NCBI GenBank assembly: GCA_958295665.1
Contig: OY282560.1
Coordinates: forward strand, 206,072,420-206,136,419
Reading direction: 5' to 3'
DNA length: 64,000 nucleotides
Origin: Tipula vernalis
Lineage: Eukaryota; Arthropoda; Insecta; Diptera; Tipulidae
The translations under genes and the position numbers were made by a program. The notes under the pieces are model-generated. The model searched no databases. It worked only from the letters and a program-made list of their open reading frames with translations, and had not been told where the DNA came from. Every line of letters starts with the position of its first letter. The first letter of the stretch is position 1. This document shows, in pieces, positions 11,040-20,193 of the stretch.

Positions 11040-11404
11040 ACATCTCATTTTTTTTTTTTATTTTATTTTATGTCTCCCTCTTACATACAATGCATACATA
11101 TTACATAATGATTTAACGTTAGTTCATAGGATAACATTATTATAATCTTATTACAATACAATTCAATTATTTTTAACGTTGTACAAGTTAATACAAATTA
11201 ACAAAATATGAAAATTATAACTGTTTCATTATTCTTGTACAATTCTTATCTAATTCAGTATCTTTAACTTAACTAAAATTTGACATACATATTTTTATTT
11301 GTTGCATAACCGTAAGAAACTAAAGAAAAATCAAAAATTTTTCTGTTTACGTAAGTTATAGATTCAATTTTGACACAGGCTTTATTACTCTTCCCTATGC
11401 GTAG
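11040..11404. other. Residual 3' region of element A, unassigned
   Basis: A T-rich run followed by AT-rich sequence with no coding potential. By position it should be 3' UTR or 3' LTR of element A, but there is no second copy to compare with. Confidence 0.3.
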
Positions 11405-11749
11405 TAGAGATGTGCAGTTTCGTTACTTTTAGGTAATCACGGGTACTCGTTACTTTTGACGTAATACTCGTTACTTTTTATTCGTTACAAAGTAATCACT
11501 ACTATACACAAAAAAAATGTTTTTTCATTGTTTGTATGTAAAAACACAAACGTAAGGAGAAAAAAAGACAGAAATAGATTACATATGTTGGCTTCAACTC
11601 AATGAAGCGAACCATTTTTTGTTTTGTTTTTTGTTTTCATTTTAGTAGGTATAAAGTAACGAATATTTTTTAACCGAAGGAATCGTTACTTCGGGTAGTT
11701 AAAAGTAACGAGTATTAAATAACGAATAGTTACTACCCGCACATCTCTA
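11405..11749. mobile_element. MITE with TAGAGATGTGC termini
   Basis: The 345-bp unit starts TAGAGATGTGC and ends with its reverse complement GCACATCTCTA. Both arms carry repeated GTAACGAGTA / ACTCGTTAC words, so the arms are long and internally repetitive. The termini resemble hAT-type ends (YAGRGATGKGC), but an 8-bp target duplication is not visible, so the superfamily is tentative. It ends at the last codons of element A integrase. Confidence 0.65.
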
Positions 11750-12927
11750 AGTCATTTCTCTCGTACCACTGTCTTGTCGATCATTGTTTTCTGACGTAGC
11801 TTGTCTTGTATTACTAGTATTTGGTTTGTAGAGAATGTCTGGGGTGATTTCCGTTTTCGGCGTAATATGCGCTGTAGTCCTAGCCAAGTGATACTTATTT
11901 CTACGGAATATCCGTTCGTCATCTAATTTTATTATTAGTGACCTTGGCGTGTCTGCTTTATCAATCACTGTACCCGAGGTCCATTCTCTGTGACCTGTCT
12001 GCATTCTGACTTTATCGTTGATTTGTAATTCTGGTGCTTCTTTCGTCCCTCTGTCGGCATACGATTTTTGCTTCTCCCTTAAACGATGTAAGTTTTCTGT
12101 TACATTTTCAATTGATCTGGGCTTCAACAAATCTTTTTTAATCGGTAAATTCGTACGTGTGACTCTGCTTAGCTACCTTTGATTTGGTGACTCTAACTCA
12201 TTATCTCTTGGTATATTTTTTAGATTCTGTAATGCTGTATAAATGTCCGTTTTGGAAAATAAGGACTCGACGTTTCATGTGTAAATTCCCAGTCCTCGGC
12301 AAACTTTTTAAACTCACGTGATGAGTATTGGGGACCATTGTCACTTTCTAGTACTTCAGGTGTTCCATGTATGGCGAACGATTTCTTCAAAAATTTTGTT
12401 ACTTCTCCGGATGTGGTAACGTCTAGTTTTTCGAAGTCTAGATAGCCTGAATAGCTATCTACTATCACTATATACTCTTGAGGGTCATATGTAAATATAT
12501 CTGTTGCAACTCTTTGCCACGGGTATTTCGGGATTTGCTTGCTTATTATTGGTTCTTTTACATTTCTTCTTTGTGTATGTTGGCATATAGAGCATTTTTG
12601 AACGTACTCAATCACGTCGTTGGTTAGGTTTTTCCAGTAGAATAGTTGCCTTATCCTTTTTAAAGTACTTGTAATTCCTAGGTGACCCGTATGTGCAATC
12701 TTCAGTATCTTGCCTATTTGCACATTTGGCAGTACTATTTTGTCGCCTTTGAAAATAATGCCTTCATATACAGCAAGTTCCTCCTTAAAGTTAATAAAAT
12801 GTTTAATATTTTGCGGGATTTTTTTTTCTTTTTCATGCCACCCTTTCATGATATACGACATTATTTGAAAGAGACTTTTATCCGCGTTAGTATCTTCTTT
12901 CATTTTTTTTGCTGCTACCTGTAACAT
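11747..12927 (-). pseudogene. Element A integrase, broken
   Basis: Contains the H2C2 zinc-binding module (HTGHLGITSTLKRIRQLFYW...CSICQ), the first catalytic Asp in VATDIFTY and the second in ESDNGPQYSS. The reading frame is lost just where the catalytic Glu motif should follow (near 12225), so the Glu is missing or displaced. A downstream frame (12130-11747) carries the basic C-terminal region, with a KVRMQTGHREW segment typical of K02A2.6/Mag-type integrase tails. The terminal TAG overlaps the end of the adjacent MITE, so the last residues may be lost. Confidence 0.8.
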
Positions 12928-12929
12928 TG

Positions 12930-14231
12930 GCAGAATTATTTGAATATCTAGTTCTTCTTCTTCTGTATTGTCGAGTTCTGTTTTGCTATCTCTGCTTAAT
13001 GCATCGGCGATTGGTATTTCGGTACCTTTTTAGTACACAACTGTCGGTGCATATTGCAACACTTCGAATAATATTCTCCGTAGTCTAGCCGGGGTATGCT
13101 CAATCGTCTTTTTAAAAATTGTCGCTAGAGACTTGTGATCTGTCTCTATTTCCAACTTTTTACCGTATACATACATACTCGTGAAACTTTTTACAGGCGA
13201 ATTTTATAGCTGTCGCCTCTTTTTCAACTTGGGGATAGTTTTGTTGCGCCGCCGTTAGAGCCATGCATATGCTATAGGGTGATCATTTTGGATTAACACC
13301 GCACCTATTGCGCTTTGACTTGTGTTGACTGATAATTTCACGTCTGCATTAACGTCAAAATATTTTAATACTGGGGATGAGGATAATAGCTGTTTAAGTT
13401 TTTCAAATGCTTGTTGTTGATCATGATCCCATACGAAACTAACATTATTTTTTATTAGTTCTCTTCTAATTTTGCTACGTACGTGACCATTCCAAGAAAT
13501 CTTTGGAGTTGTTTTGCGGTTCTTGGTGTCTCGATTTTTTCTATAACTTTGATTTTCTCGTCATCCGGTAATAACCCTTCTGACGATAAAATGTGTCCTA
13601 GGAATTTTAGTGATCTTTTATTGAACAAACATTTGTCTTTATTTAATTTCAGTTCCGCTGTTGTTATTTTCTGTATGACTTCTTTTGTTCTAGTTTCGAG
13701 TTTTGCGGTTGTGGCTGCATGAATGAGAATGTCGTCCATTGAACACTCTACATTTGGTAAGTCCTCGAACATTTGCGACATTATTTGTTGGAACACTTCG
13801 GGAGCTGACGCTAAACCAAACGATAATCTTAAGCAGGTGTAACGACCCCACGGTGTTGAAAATGCTAGAAATTTTTGTGTTCTTTTACTGACTTTGATTT
13901 GCCAGAATCCACGTTCACAATCTAGCAGTGTAAAGAATTTTGATCCTTTCACTCGCGCTGAAATTTCTTCGAGAGTTTTTAGAGGGTAATGTCGTCGTAA
14001 AATATTTTTGTTTATGTTAGATGGGTCTATACATACTCGTAACTTGTTTTTCTGTTTAATTATGACCATCGGTGATACTATTTGTGTCGGTTCTTTGATT
14101 GGTATTATCACTCCTAAATTTGTCATGTTGTCTAATTCCTTTTTTACGTCATCTCTAATCGCATGAGGAATTCGTCTTGGGGGGAATAACGACGAAATCT
14201 GGATTGGCTTTGATATCAATGTCATAGACAT
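12930..14231 (-). pseudogene. Element A reverse transcriptase and RNase H, broken
   Basis: RT runs from 14231 to 13455: PRRIPHAIRDDVKKELD, then LRVCIDPSNINKNI, TLLDCERGFWQI with the first Asp, LSFGLASAPEVFQ, and the active-site box SMDDILIH, where the usual aromatic residue before M-D-D is Ser. RNase H follows (13454-12930) with interruptions: the first Asp position reads VNTSQSAIGAVL instead of VDASQ, so a catalytic residue is changed, then ETDHKSLATIF and IADALSRDS. A stop in the RNase H segment separates it from the integrase. An extra base in a C6 run at 14179-14184 shifts RT out of the protease frame. Confidence 0.85.
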
Positions 14232-15033
14232 AATTTTTTAAACAACCTAGTCCATTAAATACCTGTTCGTCGATTTCCAAACTTTGAATCGATCGTACGT
14301 ATTTTTCGTCCGTCCTTTTAACTAACCCTAATTCTGTGCATGATTTAATTCCTAGTATTGGAACTGTATTTTCATCTACCACTTTACATATTATTTTTAC
14401 TGATCTATTTTTTATTGAACAAAAGATTGATGCTTGACCAATAACGCTAATTTTGTGGCCGCTGAATGCAATTAAATTTTTTGTGTTTGATCTATCGATC
14501 ATTAGATTTAAGTTATCCGCTAACTTTTTCGTTATTACGTTGCATTGGGGACCAGTGTCAAGCTTAAAGTCTATCTCATGATCGTTAATTGTAATTTTTT
14601 CGAACCACGCATCTGAGTTTTCTCGTTTTTCACTGTTACACAACGTGTCTAAATATAATTCTTCGTCGTCAGAATTTTCTTTAACTTCATTAATTCTTTT
14701 ATAGTTTTTATCGTTTGTCATACATGCAATCGCTAAATGACCAAGTTTCCCGCACTTTCCACACTTTTTTCTATATGCTGGACAACTTTTCTTATCATGT
14801 GTTGTTCTGCAACGTTTGCAAAAAAACGTTTTAGTATTATCTGTGTTTGCTTTTGTGCTTGGAGCTTGAGTGTTTGTCGATTTTTTCATGACTTCTGACT
14901 TAAATGATTTGTTAACTGCGTTTACATGTATGGTTTGTTTTTTGTTTATTTCAGATAGTTGCTTGCTGGTCGATTCACTCGCTTTACATATTTCTGTGGT
15001 TTTATTCAGCGTTAGTTCAGTATCAACCAACAA
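14155..15033 (-). pseudogene. Element A nucleocapsid and protease segment
   Basis: In the same frame as gag but separated from it by a single TAA (15073-15075). It shows a Cys-rich module CKRCRTTHDKKSCPAYRKKC followed by the knuckle CGKCGKLGHLAIAC, then an aspartic protease with FKLDTGPQCNVI (Gly-Pro in place of the usual Gly-Ala after Asp-Thr) and the flap-side ILGIKSCTELGL. The frame ends at the G6/C6 run where RT should begin. Confidence 0.85.
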
Positions 15034-15072
15034 ACGCTCCCTGATTTTATTTGAATATACACCTACAACGAT

Positions 15073-15477
15073 TTAATCTTTTAGTAACTCGTCAGCTAAC
15101 TTATCAAAATTACATTTCATTACCTGTGTTTTGATTCTTGTGTAGTATTCGTCAAAATGCTCGTTCTCAGCTTGTGAAATTTTGTTGAATGAGTACCATT
15201 CATATGTGACATTTTTCTTCGGTGTGAAATGGTCGTTGAATCTTTTTACTATTTCGTCGTATGTCATTTTGTCCTCTTGTAGCTGGAATGTGTCGAATAT
15301 TTTCGCGGCTTCTATGCCTAAACACGTCATCAACGTGGCTGCTCCAATTTTTTCGTCTTTTTTGTCTAACGTTGTTGCTGTTCTGTAGAATTGGAATTGT
15401 TTAATCCAAATTTTCGAATCATCCGCGATATTTTCCGAGATGGTTAATTGTTTCGGTGGTCTAAGATATTCTGCCAT
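15073..15477 (-). pseudogene. Element A Gag N-terminal region
   Basis: ATG at 15477 opens a Gag typical of Mag/K02A2.6-like elements: MAEYLRPPKQLTISEN, IWIKQFQFY, then KRFNDHFTPKKNVTYEWYSF and ADELLKD before a TAA. The next codons in the same frame (IVVGVYSNKIRERLL) are the normal continuation, so this is one premature stop. Gag forms the particle shell and binds RNA through the downstream knuckle. Confidence 0.82.
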
Positions 15478-15662
15478 TTTATTTTTCGGTCTGGTCGAAC
15501 TTTTTGTTTTTCGATTTTATTTTCACGTGCTTTTTACTTTATCCTTTTGAAATAGATGATTTTATCACATACTACATATTATTATTATTGCGTGCTTTAT
15601 TTTAATTTTTAACACATTTGGATTTATAATTATTGTGATGCTTATTTTTTTTAGTTAATTTT

Positions 15663-15676
15663 CACTTCTGACACCA
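15663..15676 (-). promoter_or_regulatory. Primer-binding site of element A (tRNA-Leu type)
   Basis: Immediately inside the LTR the minus strand reads TGGTGTCAGAAGTG, complementary to the 3' end of a tRNA-Leu isoacceptor (...CACTTCTGACACCA). The tRNA identity is from general knowledge of tRNA 3' ends. Confidence 0.65.
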
Positions 15677-15822
15677 TATAAGATTAATACACAACGCTTC
15701 CATTCGGATATTAGGTTAAATCTGTTTATTGACAGTTGAGATACATACATTGTTTATGGTTAGCTGGATTCACATTGTTTACTTAAGGTATGTTTACATG
15801 TTATCGTTGAATATAGTTGACA
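15677..15822 (-). repeat. 5' LTR segment of element A
   Basis: Minus strand begins TGTCAAC and ends at TCTTATA next to the PBS. Shares ~132 bp with 10904-11039. At 146 bp it is short for Gypsy and may be truncated at its outer end. Confidence 0.7.
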
Positions 15823-16729
15823 CCATGCATCTTAAAAACAACAACAACAACAAAATCATGTTCTTCTAATTTTTATTTTACTCAGTGCTACCTATTCAAA
15901 ACCAAAAATCATAAAATTAAAAAATGACTTCCGGTCCCATAATTAATTAAACGATTTATTTATCATGGTTAGTAATGTGAAGCCATTCATAAACAATTAA
16001 TTGATCGTGCAAACTATTATAATTGGTCATTTTCAATGATGCAATACGTTGAACAAGAGGATTTATAGTCGAGGGTGCAGTTCGAGATTCGCGAGCCTAA
16101 GCGAAAATAATTATGATAGTGAATAAGGCACATTTTGATTCAATTAGTTCCTTAGCAAGAAGAACGTATATGCTTGTATCTGTTTTAAAATTTGATTTGG
16201 ATATAATTGCAGAGTTGAAGAAGAATTTAATAAGCAAGTCCTAAACGCAAGATATCTTTTAACCTATATATGTATGTACTCGGAATACAAACTGAAAGGA
16301 AAGGAATCGTGTTCGTGTGAAGTATAAGATAAGTTCAATACATACACGATGTCTTACAAAAGTTCACCGCAACAAAACATGTTCCCGTATCTGCACCGCT
16401 GGATATTAAGCTAGTCCTGTCTAACGAGATGAGTCGAAATAACGAAGAAGATGGAATACAAGTGAAAATGTTCCTTATCAGGAGGCCATTGGCAGTTTAT
16501 TGTATGCCACGCAATATATATGCGGTGCTGTTCGCATATTGTATATGCGATGTGTCCAGAAACATCAATGTCCATGGAAAACAGATCCTAAAATAAAATA
16601 TACAAATAATTAGTTTGTTAAATTATAAATTTGAATTATATAAACTTTATAATTAGCTTAATATTCTGGAATTTACTGCAAAAGTTTAATTCCTTATTTC
16701 TGAAATTATATAAAAAACTTTAAACATAT
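15823..16729. other. No gene recognised
   Basis: Contains a short (AAC)n run at 15837-15855 and otherwise unremarkable AT-rich sequence. It ends in ATAT, the left target duplication of the next element. Confidence 0.5.
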
Positions 16730-17225
16730 TGTTACGTTTTTGCCTTGTCAATCAAGGTTCGTATCACTGGATTGTGAATAATACAAACTCAATTCAATTT
16801 ATCACCAACGAATTTATTTATTTCACAAAATTTATTACAACACAGTTTATCAATAAAAATTCACAAAATCACTTTATATAAATTATTCTTAAATTTTACT
16901 GATCACTTTTACTTTATTTATCGCACTACAACACTTTTTAAATCACTTTTTAATTCCTTTTAATCTTTATACTATCGCGTACCAAATATTACTGAAAATC
17001 TTACAAGTTTACTCTATCGCGTTCCAAATTCTAATAATCCAATTCGATCTTGTTCGCCTTTTTATATACACAAACCAAGCTTCTCGAAAGTTCACGACTT
17101 TTCCAGTTGGAATAGCGTAGAAACATTACGTAACAATTTTTATCATGGAAAATTCCATTTAGTACAGTAAAACATTGAGCTATTAGTTTTACTTATTCTA
17201 TTACACACTAGGTGTCACCGTCACA
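16730..17225 (-). repeat. 3' LTR of element B
   Basis: 496 bp. On the minus strand it starts TGTGACGGTGACACC and ends AACGTAACA, i.e. TG...CA. Preceded on the plus strand by ATAT. Confidence 0.93.
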
Positions 17226-17236
17226 CTACCCCTCAC

Positions 17237-19675
17237 CTAAGCCTGTTCGTCCCGAACAGGACCGAAATTTCCTCCTCGGTAGAGGGCCAGCCTCTCTAAA
17301 TGTACCGCCATTGGTTTACCTCCTTGTCTTTTTCTTGTCCTGTAGGGTGCCGTCCATAAAGGCTGCACTTTCGCCGATAAATCCCCCTTCTTTTGTTGCG
17401 AGTTGTGAAGCCACACCAATTGCCCCTCGTGTAATCCCTGGCCATTTACCCGTATGGCACATCGAGTTCTCATCCAGTCGCCCGACACTCGCACTCTACC
17501 TCGCACAACTCGGCCCTTCTTATCCAATGTGTGCTTAACCTGGTGTTCTTTGGTTTCCTCAACAATTGTTTCAGATTTCGATGGCAGCTCCTCGCAATGA
17601 CTGATTGTTACTCGCCTTACTGTCACATCCGTACCGTTAAATTTAAGATTCAGCTCGATGTTATCGCTGCTCAATATTCCTCGTCCAAAATCCAACACAA
17701 AGCCATTCATCCTCATGAAGTCCGTTCCCAAAATGACCTCATCCACAATGTCGGCGACCAGAACTTCGTGTGGGAAAAGAGTTTCTCCGATTCTTATGCT
17801 CACGATCTTTTTCCCTTTAATCATTGCACTCTCCCCATTCGCCATTCTTAATTTTAACTCATCAACCAGCTGCACTCCTCCTGCGATCAAATCTTTCCGA
17901 ACAATTGTGTGGTTTGCTCCGGTATCCAGCGTAATAATACACCTCCTCCCATCAACACCGCCCCTAACTGTGATGCTGCTTCCGCCTCGTGCTTCACTCG
18001 TAACAGGGATGGATGTTATGGGGCAACCAGACGGCGAAGCCAGCTTCGGTTCCTTCAAACTGACTTCTAACCTTTCCACTTTACCGACTGTTGCCATCCG
18101 TTCACCCGATCCCTGCTCTCCTCTTAGTGCTCTTTCCACAGAAGTTGGTGATCCGTGCCGCTTTCCCCTTGCTTCCAAACAATCTCGCGAGATGTGGCCA
18201 ATCCTGTTACATACCCAACATCTTCGCTCGCTACTTCTAGACCTATGTCCCGACCGTTCCGTGTTTGCTCGTATAAAAGGTGGCGATCTTCTCTCTCCAT
18301 GTATTACTTTCCGACAGTCCATTGAGATGTGACCCAACTTGTCACATTTCCAACACCTAAGCCTGCCTCTTCCGACTGTCGGTACCATTCGCTCCATGCT
18401 GCCGTTCTTGTCTGAGTTCATTTGACGCCTAAATACTGATGGTCTGGTGAAGTTCTGCACAGCCTCGATGGTTAACGCAAACGCAACGGTTTCCGCAAAG
18501 GTTGATTTAGGTGACAACATTACAGCCCTGCGTGTCTCTGGATCTCGAATACCGTCAATGAATGCATCAATTTTAAGCCTTTCCATATAATCGGCCGACG
18601 TACTGGTATGTGCTAGATGTACTAATCGCTCGATTGCCGATGAAAATTCCTGAAGTGATTCTCCTCCCTTTTGGTAGCGGCTTTTCAATTCCATTCGATA
18701 GATTTCACGCTTGTGGTTACTGCCGTACTTCCTATCCAGCGCCTTCATAATTTCGAGATAACTGTTGCGATCTTTTTCCGGAATTGTTTGTAAGGCCTCC
18801 GCTGCTTCACCTTTAAGGGCCACTATTAACGCTGCGACAAGATGTTCATCATTCCAACGGTTTTGATTGGCTGCCGTTTCAAATTGAAATTTGAAAATGC
18901 CAAAAGATGTTGTTCGGTCGAATGTTGGTGGCTTTAACTTAACTGATTGAACGGTTTGTACCACTTGCGTCGTTGTTCCACTTGCCTTGACATCAATTAG
19001 ATCTTTCTCGAGACGTTGACATTTTTCCACAACTTGTTGAATCTCCGTTTGCAATTTCTCTTCAACATGTTGAACCTTCGTTTCTAATTTTTCGTCAACC
19101 TTTTGAATCTCCATTTGTAGCTTCTCTACTTCGCCGTGTATGTTAGTAGATAATTCCAGAAGTTTCTCGTCCATTCTCTTTTGACCATCTATAATTTGGT
19201 CTTTAATTTCCTCTCCTTGTTGTTTCATTTCATGTTTAATTTCTTGGTTTGACTGGTTTATAGTCTCCAACTGCCGCACATTTTGTTGTTCCATTTCATT
19301 CTTAATTTCTTGGTTTGACTGCTCAATTTTCACCATTTGTCGTTCGTTTTGTTGTTTCATGAGACACATCTGTCCTGTCATTTGGTTCATAGCAGCTATT
19401 AACTGCGACAAATCGAAACTTCCAGAATGTTCTTGTGTCTTTTCGACCAACGGTTGTTTATCTTCTGCTTTCTGCTCTATGGTTGCTGCATCCGTTACTT
19501 TCTCTCCAAAATCATAATGTTCCGCGTCCAGCCCTTCGTTCTGCATGGCCTCACGTAGTCGCGCTTGTAAAGCTGCTTTAGTACCATCAGTAGCCAAACC
19601 CCGTTTCTCTAGTTCTCTTTTTAATTCTGGAACTTTTAATTCGTTGAGAATCATTTTCTTTATCTTTTTATTCAC
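17237..19675 (-). CDS. SAP-Gag-protease fused to integrase C-terminal tail
   Basis: Open for 812 codons. The first codon is GTG (19675); the likely start is ATG at 19654 (805 residues). Domains: SAP-like helix-extended-helix at about 10-45 (LKVPELKRELEKRGLATDGT), which in other proteins binds AT-rich DNA; a long Gln/Glu-rich coiled coil at 95-230; a retrotransposon Gag domain at 245-410 (FKFQFETAANQNRW, KALDRKYGSN); two CCHC knuckles, C441-x2-C444-x4-H449-x4-C454 and C486-x2-C489-x4-H494-x4-C499; an aspartic protease with DTG at 584-586 and ILGTDFM at 648-654. From about residue 735 the protein matches a Gypsy integrase tail (LVWLHNSQQKKGDLSAKVQ, HLERLALYRG). The polymerase and integrase core have been deleted with the frame kept. 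It ends 11 bp before the LTR. The intact frame and young LTRs suggest a functional Gag donor or parasite; SAP function is inferred. Confidence 0.9.
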   Translation of the reverse strand: MNKKIKKMILNELKVPELKRELEKRGLATDGTKAALQARLREAMQNEGLDAEHYDFGEKVTDAATIEQKAEDKQPLVEKTQEHSGSFDLSQLIAAMNQMTGQMCLMKQQNERQMVKIEQSNQEIKNEMEQQNVRQLETINQSNQEIKHEMKQQGEEIKDQIIDGQKRMDEKLLELSTNIHGEVEKLQMEIQKVDEKLETKVQHVEEKLQTEIQQVVEKCQRLEKDLIDVKASGTTTQVVQTVQSVKLKPPTFDRTTSFGIFKFQFETAANQNRWNDEHLVAALIVALKGEAAEALQTIPEKDRNSYLEIMKALDRKYGSNHKREIYRMELKSRYQKGGESLQEFSSAIERLVHLAHTSTSADYMERLKIDAFIDGIRDPETRRAVMLSPKSTFAETVAFALTIEAVQNFTRPSVFRRQMNSDKNGSMERMVPTVGRGRLRCWKCDKLGHISMDCRKVIHGERRSPPFIRANTERSGHRSRSSERRCWVCNRIGHISRDCLEARGKRHGSPTSVERALRGEQGSGERMATVGKVERLEVSLKEPKLASPSGCPITSIPVTSEARGGSSITVRGGVDGRRCIITLDTGANHTIVRKDLIAGGVQLVDELKLRMANGESAMIKGKKIVSIRIGETLFPHEVLVADIVDEVILGTDFMRMNGFVLDFGRGILSSDNIELNLKFNGTDVTVRRVTISHCEELPSKSETIVEETKEHQVKHTLDKKGRVVRGRVRVSGDWMRTRCAIRVNGQGLHEGQLVWLHNSQQKKGDLSAKVQPLWTAPYRTRKRQGGKPMAVHLERLALYRGGNFGPVRDEQA

Positions 19676-19694
19676 AATCCCACCGCTGTCACCA
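19676..19694 (-). promoter_or_regulatory. Primer-binding site of element B (tRNA-Leu-like)
   Basis: Three bases inside the 5' LTR the minus strand reads TGGTGACAGCGGTGGGATT, whose complement ends CCACCGCTGTCACCA, resembling a tRNA-Leu 3' end. It overlaps the position where the long ORF opens. Confidence 0.6.
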
Positions 19695-19697
19695 AAT

Positions 19698-20193
19698 TGT
19701 TACGTTTTTGCCTTGTCAATCAAGGTTCGTATCACTGGATTGTGAATAATACAAACTCAATTCAATTTATCACCAACGAATTTATTTATTTCACAAAATT
19801 TATTACAACACAGTTTATCAATAAAAATTCACAAAATCACTTTATATAAATTATTCTTAAATTTTACTGATCACTTTTACTTTATTTATCGCACTACAAC
19901 ACTTTTTAAATCACTTTTTAATTCCTTTTAATCTTTATACTATCGCGTACCAAATATTACTGATAATCTTACAAGTTTACTCTATCGCGTTCCAAATACT
20001 AATAATCCAATTCGATCTTGTTCGCCTTTTTATATACACAAACCAAGCTTCTCGAAAGTTCACGACTTTTCCAGTTGGAATAGCGTAGAAACATTACGTA
20101 ACAATTTTTATCATGGAAAATTCCATTTAGTACAGTAAAACATTGAGCTATTAGTTTTACTTATTCTATTACACACTAGGTGTCACCGTCACA
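19698..20193 (-). repeat. 5' LTR of element B
   Basis: 496 bp, nearly identical to 16730-17225; followed on the plus strand by ATAT, the target duplication. Confidence 0.93.

Larger units (their letters stand above)
10904..15822 (-). mobile_element. Decayed Mag-like Gypsy retrotransposon (element A)
   Basis: Minus-strand order is LTR (15677-15822), PBS (15663-15676), gag (15477-15073), nucleocapsid/protease (15033-14155), RT (14231-13455), RNase H (13454-12930), integrase (12927-11747), then LTR sequence (10904-11039). The two LTR pieces share ~136 bp and differ at several sites. A MITE lies at 11405-11749 and the rest of the 3' LTR region is disrupted, so LTR length cannot be fixed. Multiple stops and frameshifts make it inactive. 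Confidence 0.85.
16730..20193 (-). mobile_element. Young non-autonomous Gypsy-type element B (SAP-Gag)
   Basis: 3464 bp, bounded by two 496-bp LTRs (16730-17225 and 19698-20193) that differ at about two sites (A/T near 17002 versus 19964, T/A near 17030 versus 19998). Flanking ATAT on both sides is a 4-bp target duplication. It has a PBS (19676-19694) and a purine tract (minus strand GGTGAGGGGTAG) directly before the 3' LTR. The whole interior is one ORF for Gag, protease and an integrase tail; RT, RNase H and the integrase core are missing. High LTR identity implies a recent insertion, so mobilisation in trans by a full-length relative is likely (inference). Confidence 0.92.

Noticed and set aside
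17531..18332. Plus-strand open frames of 106 and 224 codons
   Set aside because: They are antisense shadows of the SAP-Gag ORF; no recognisable motifs.
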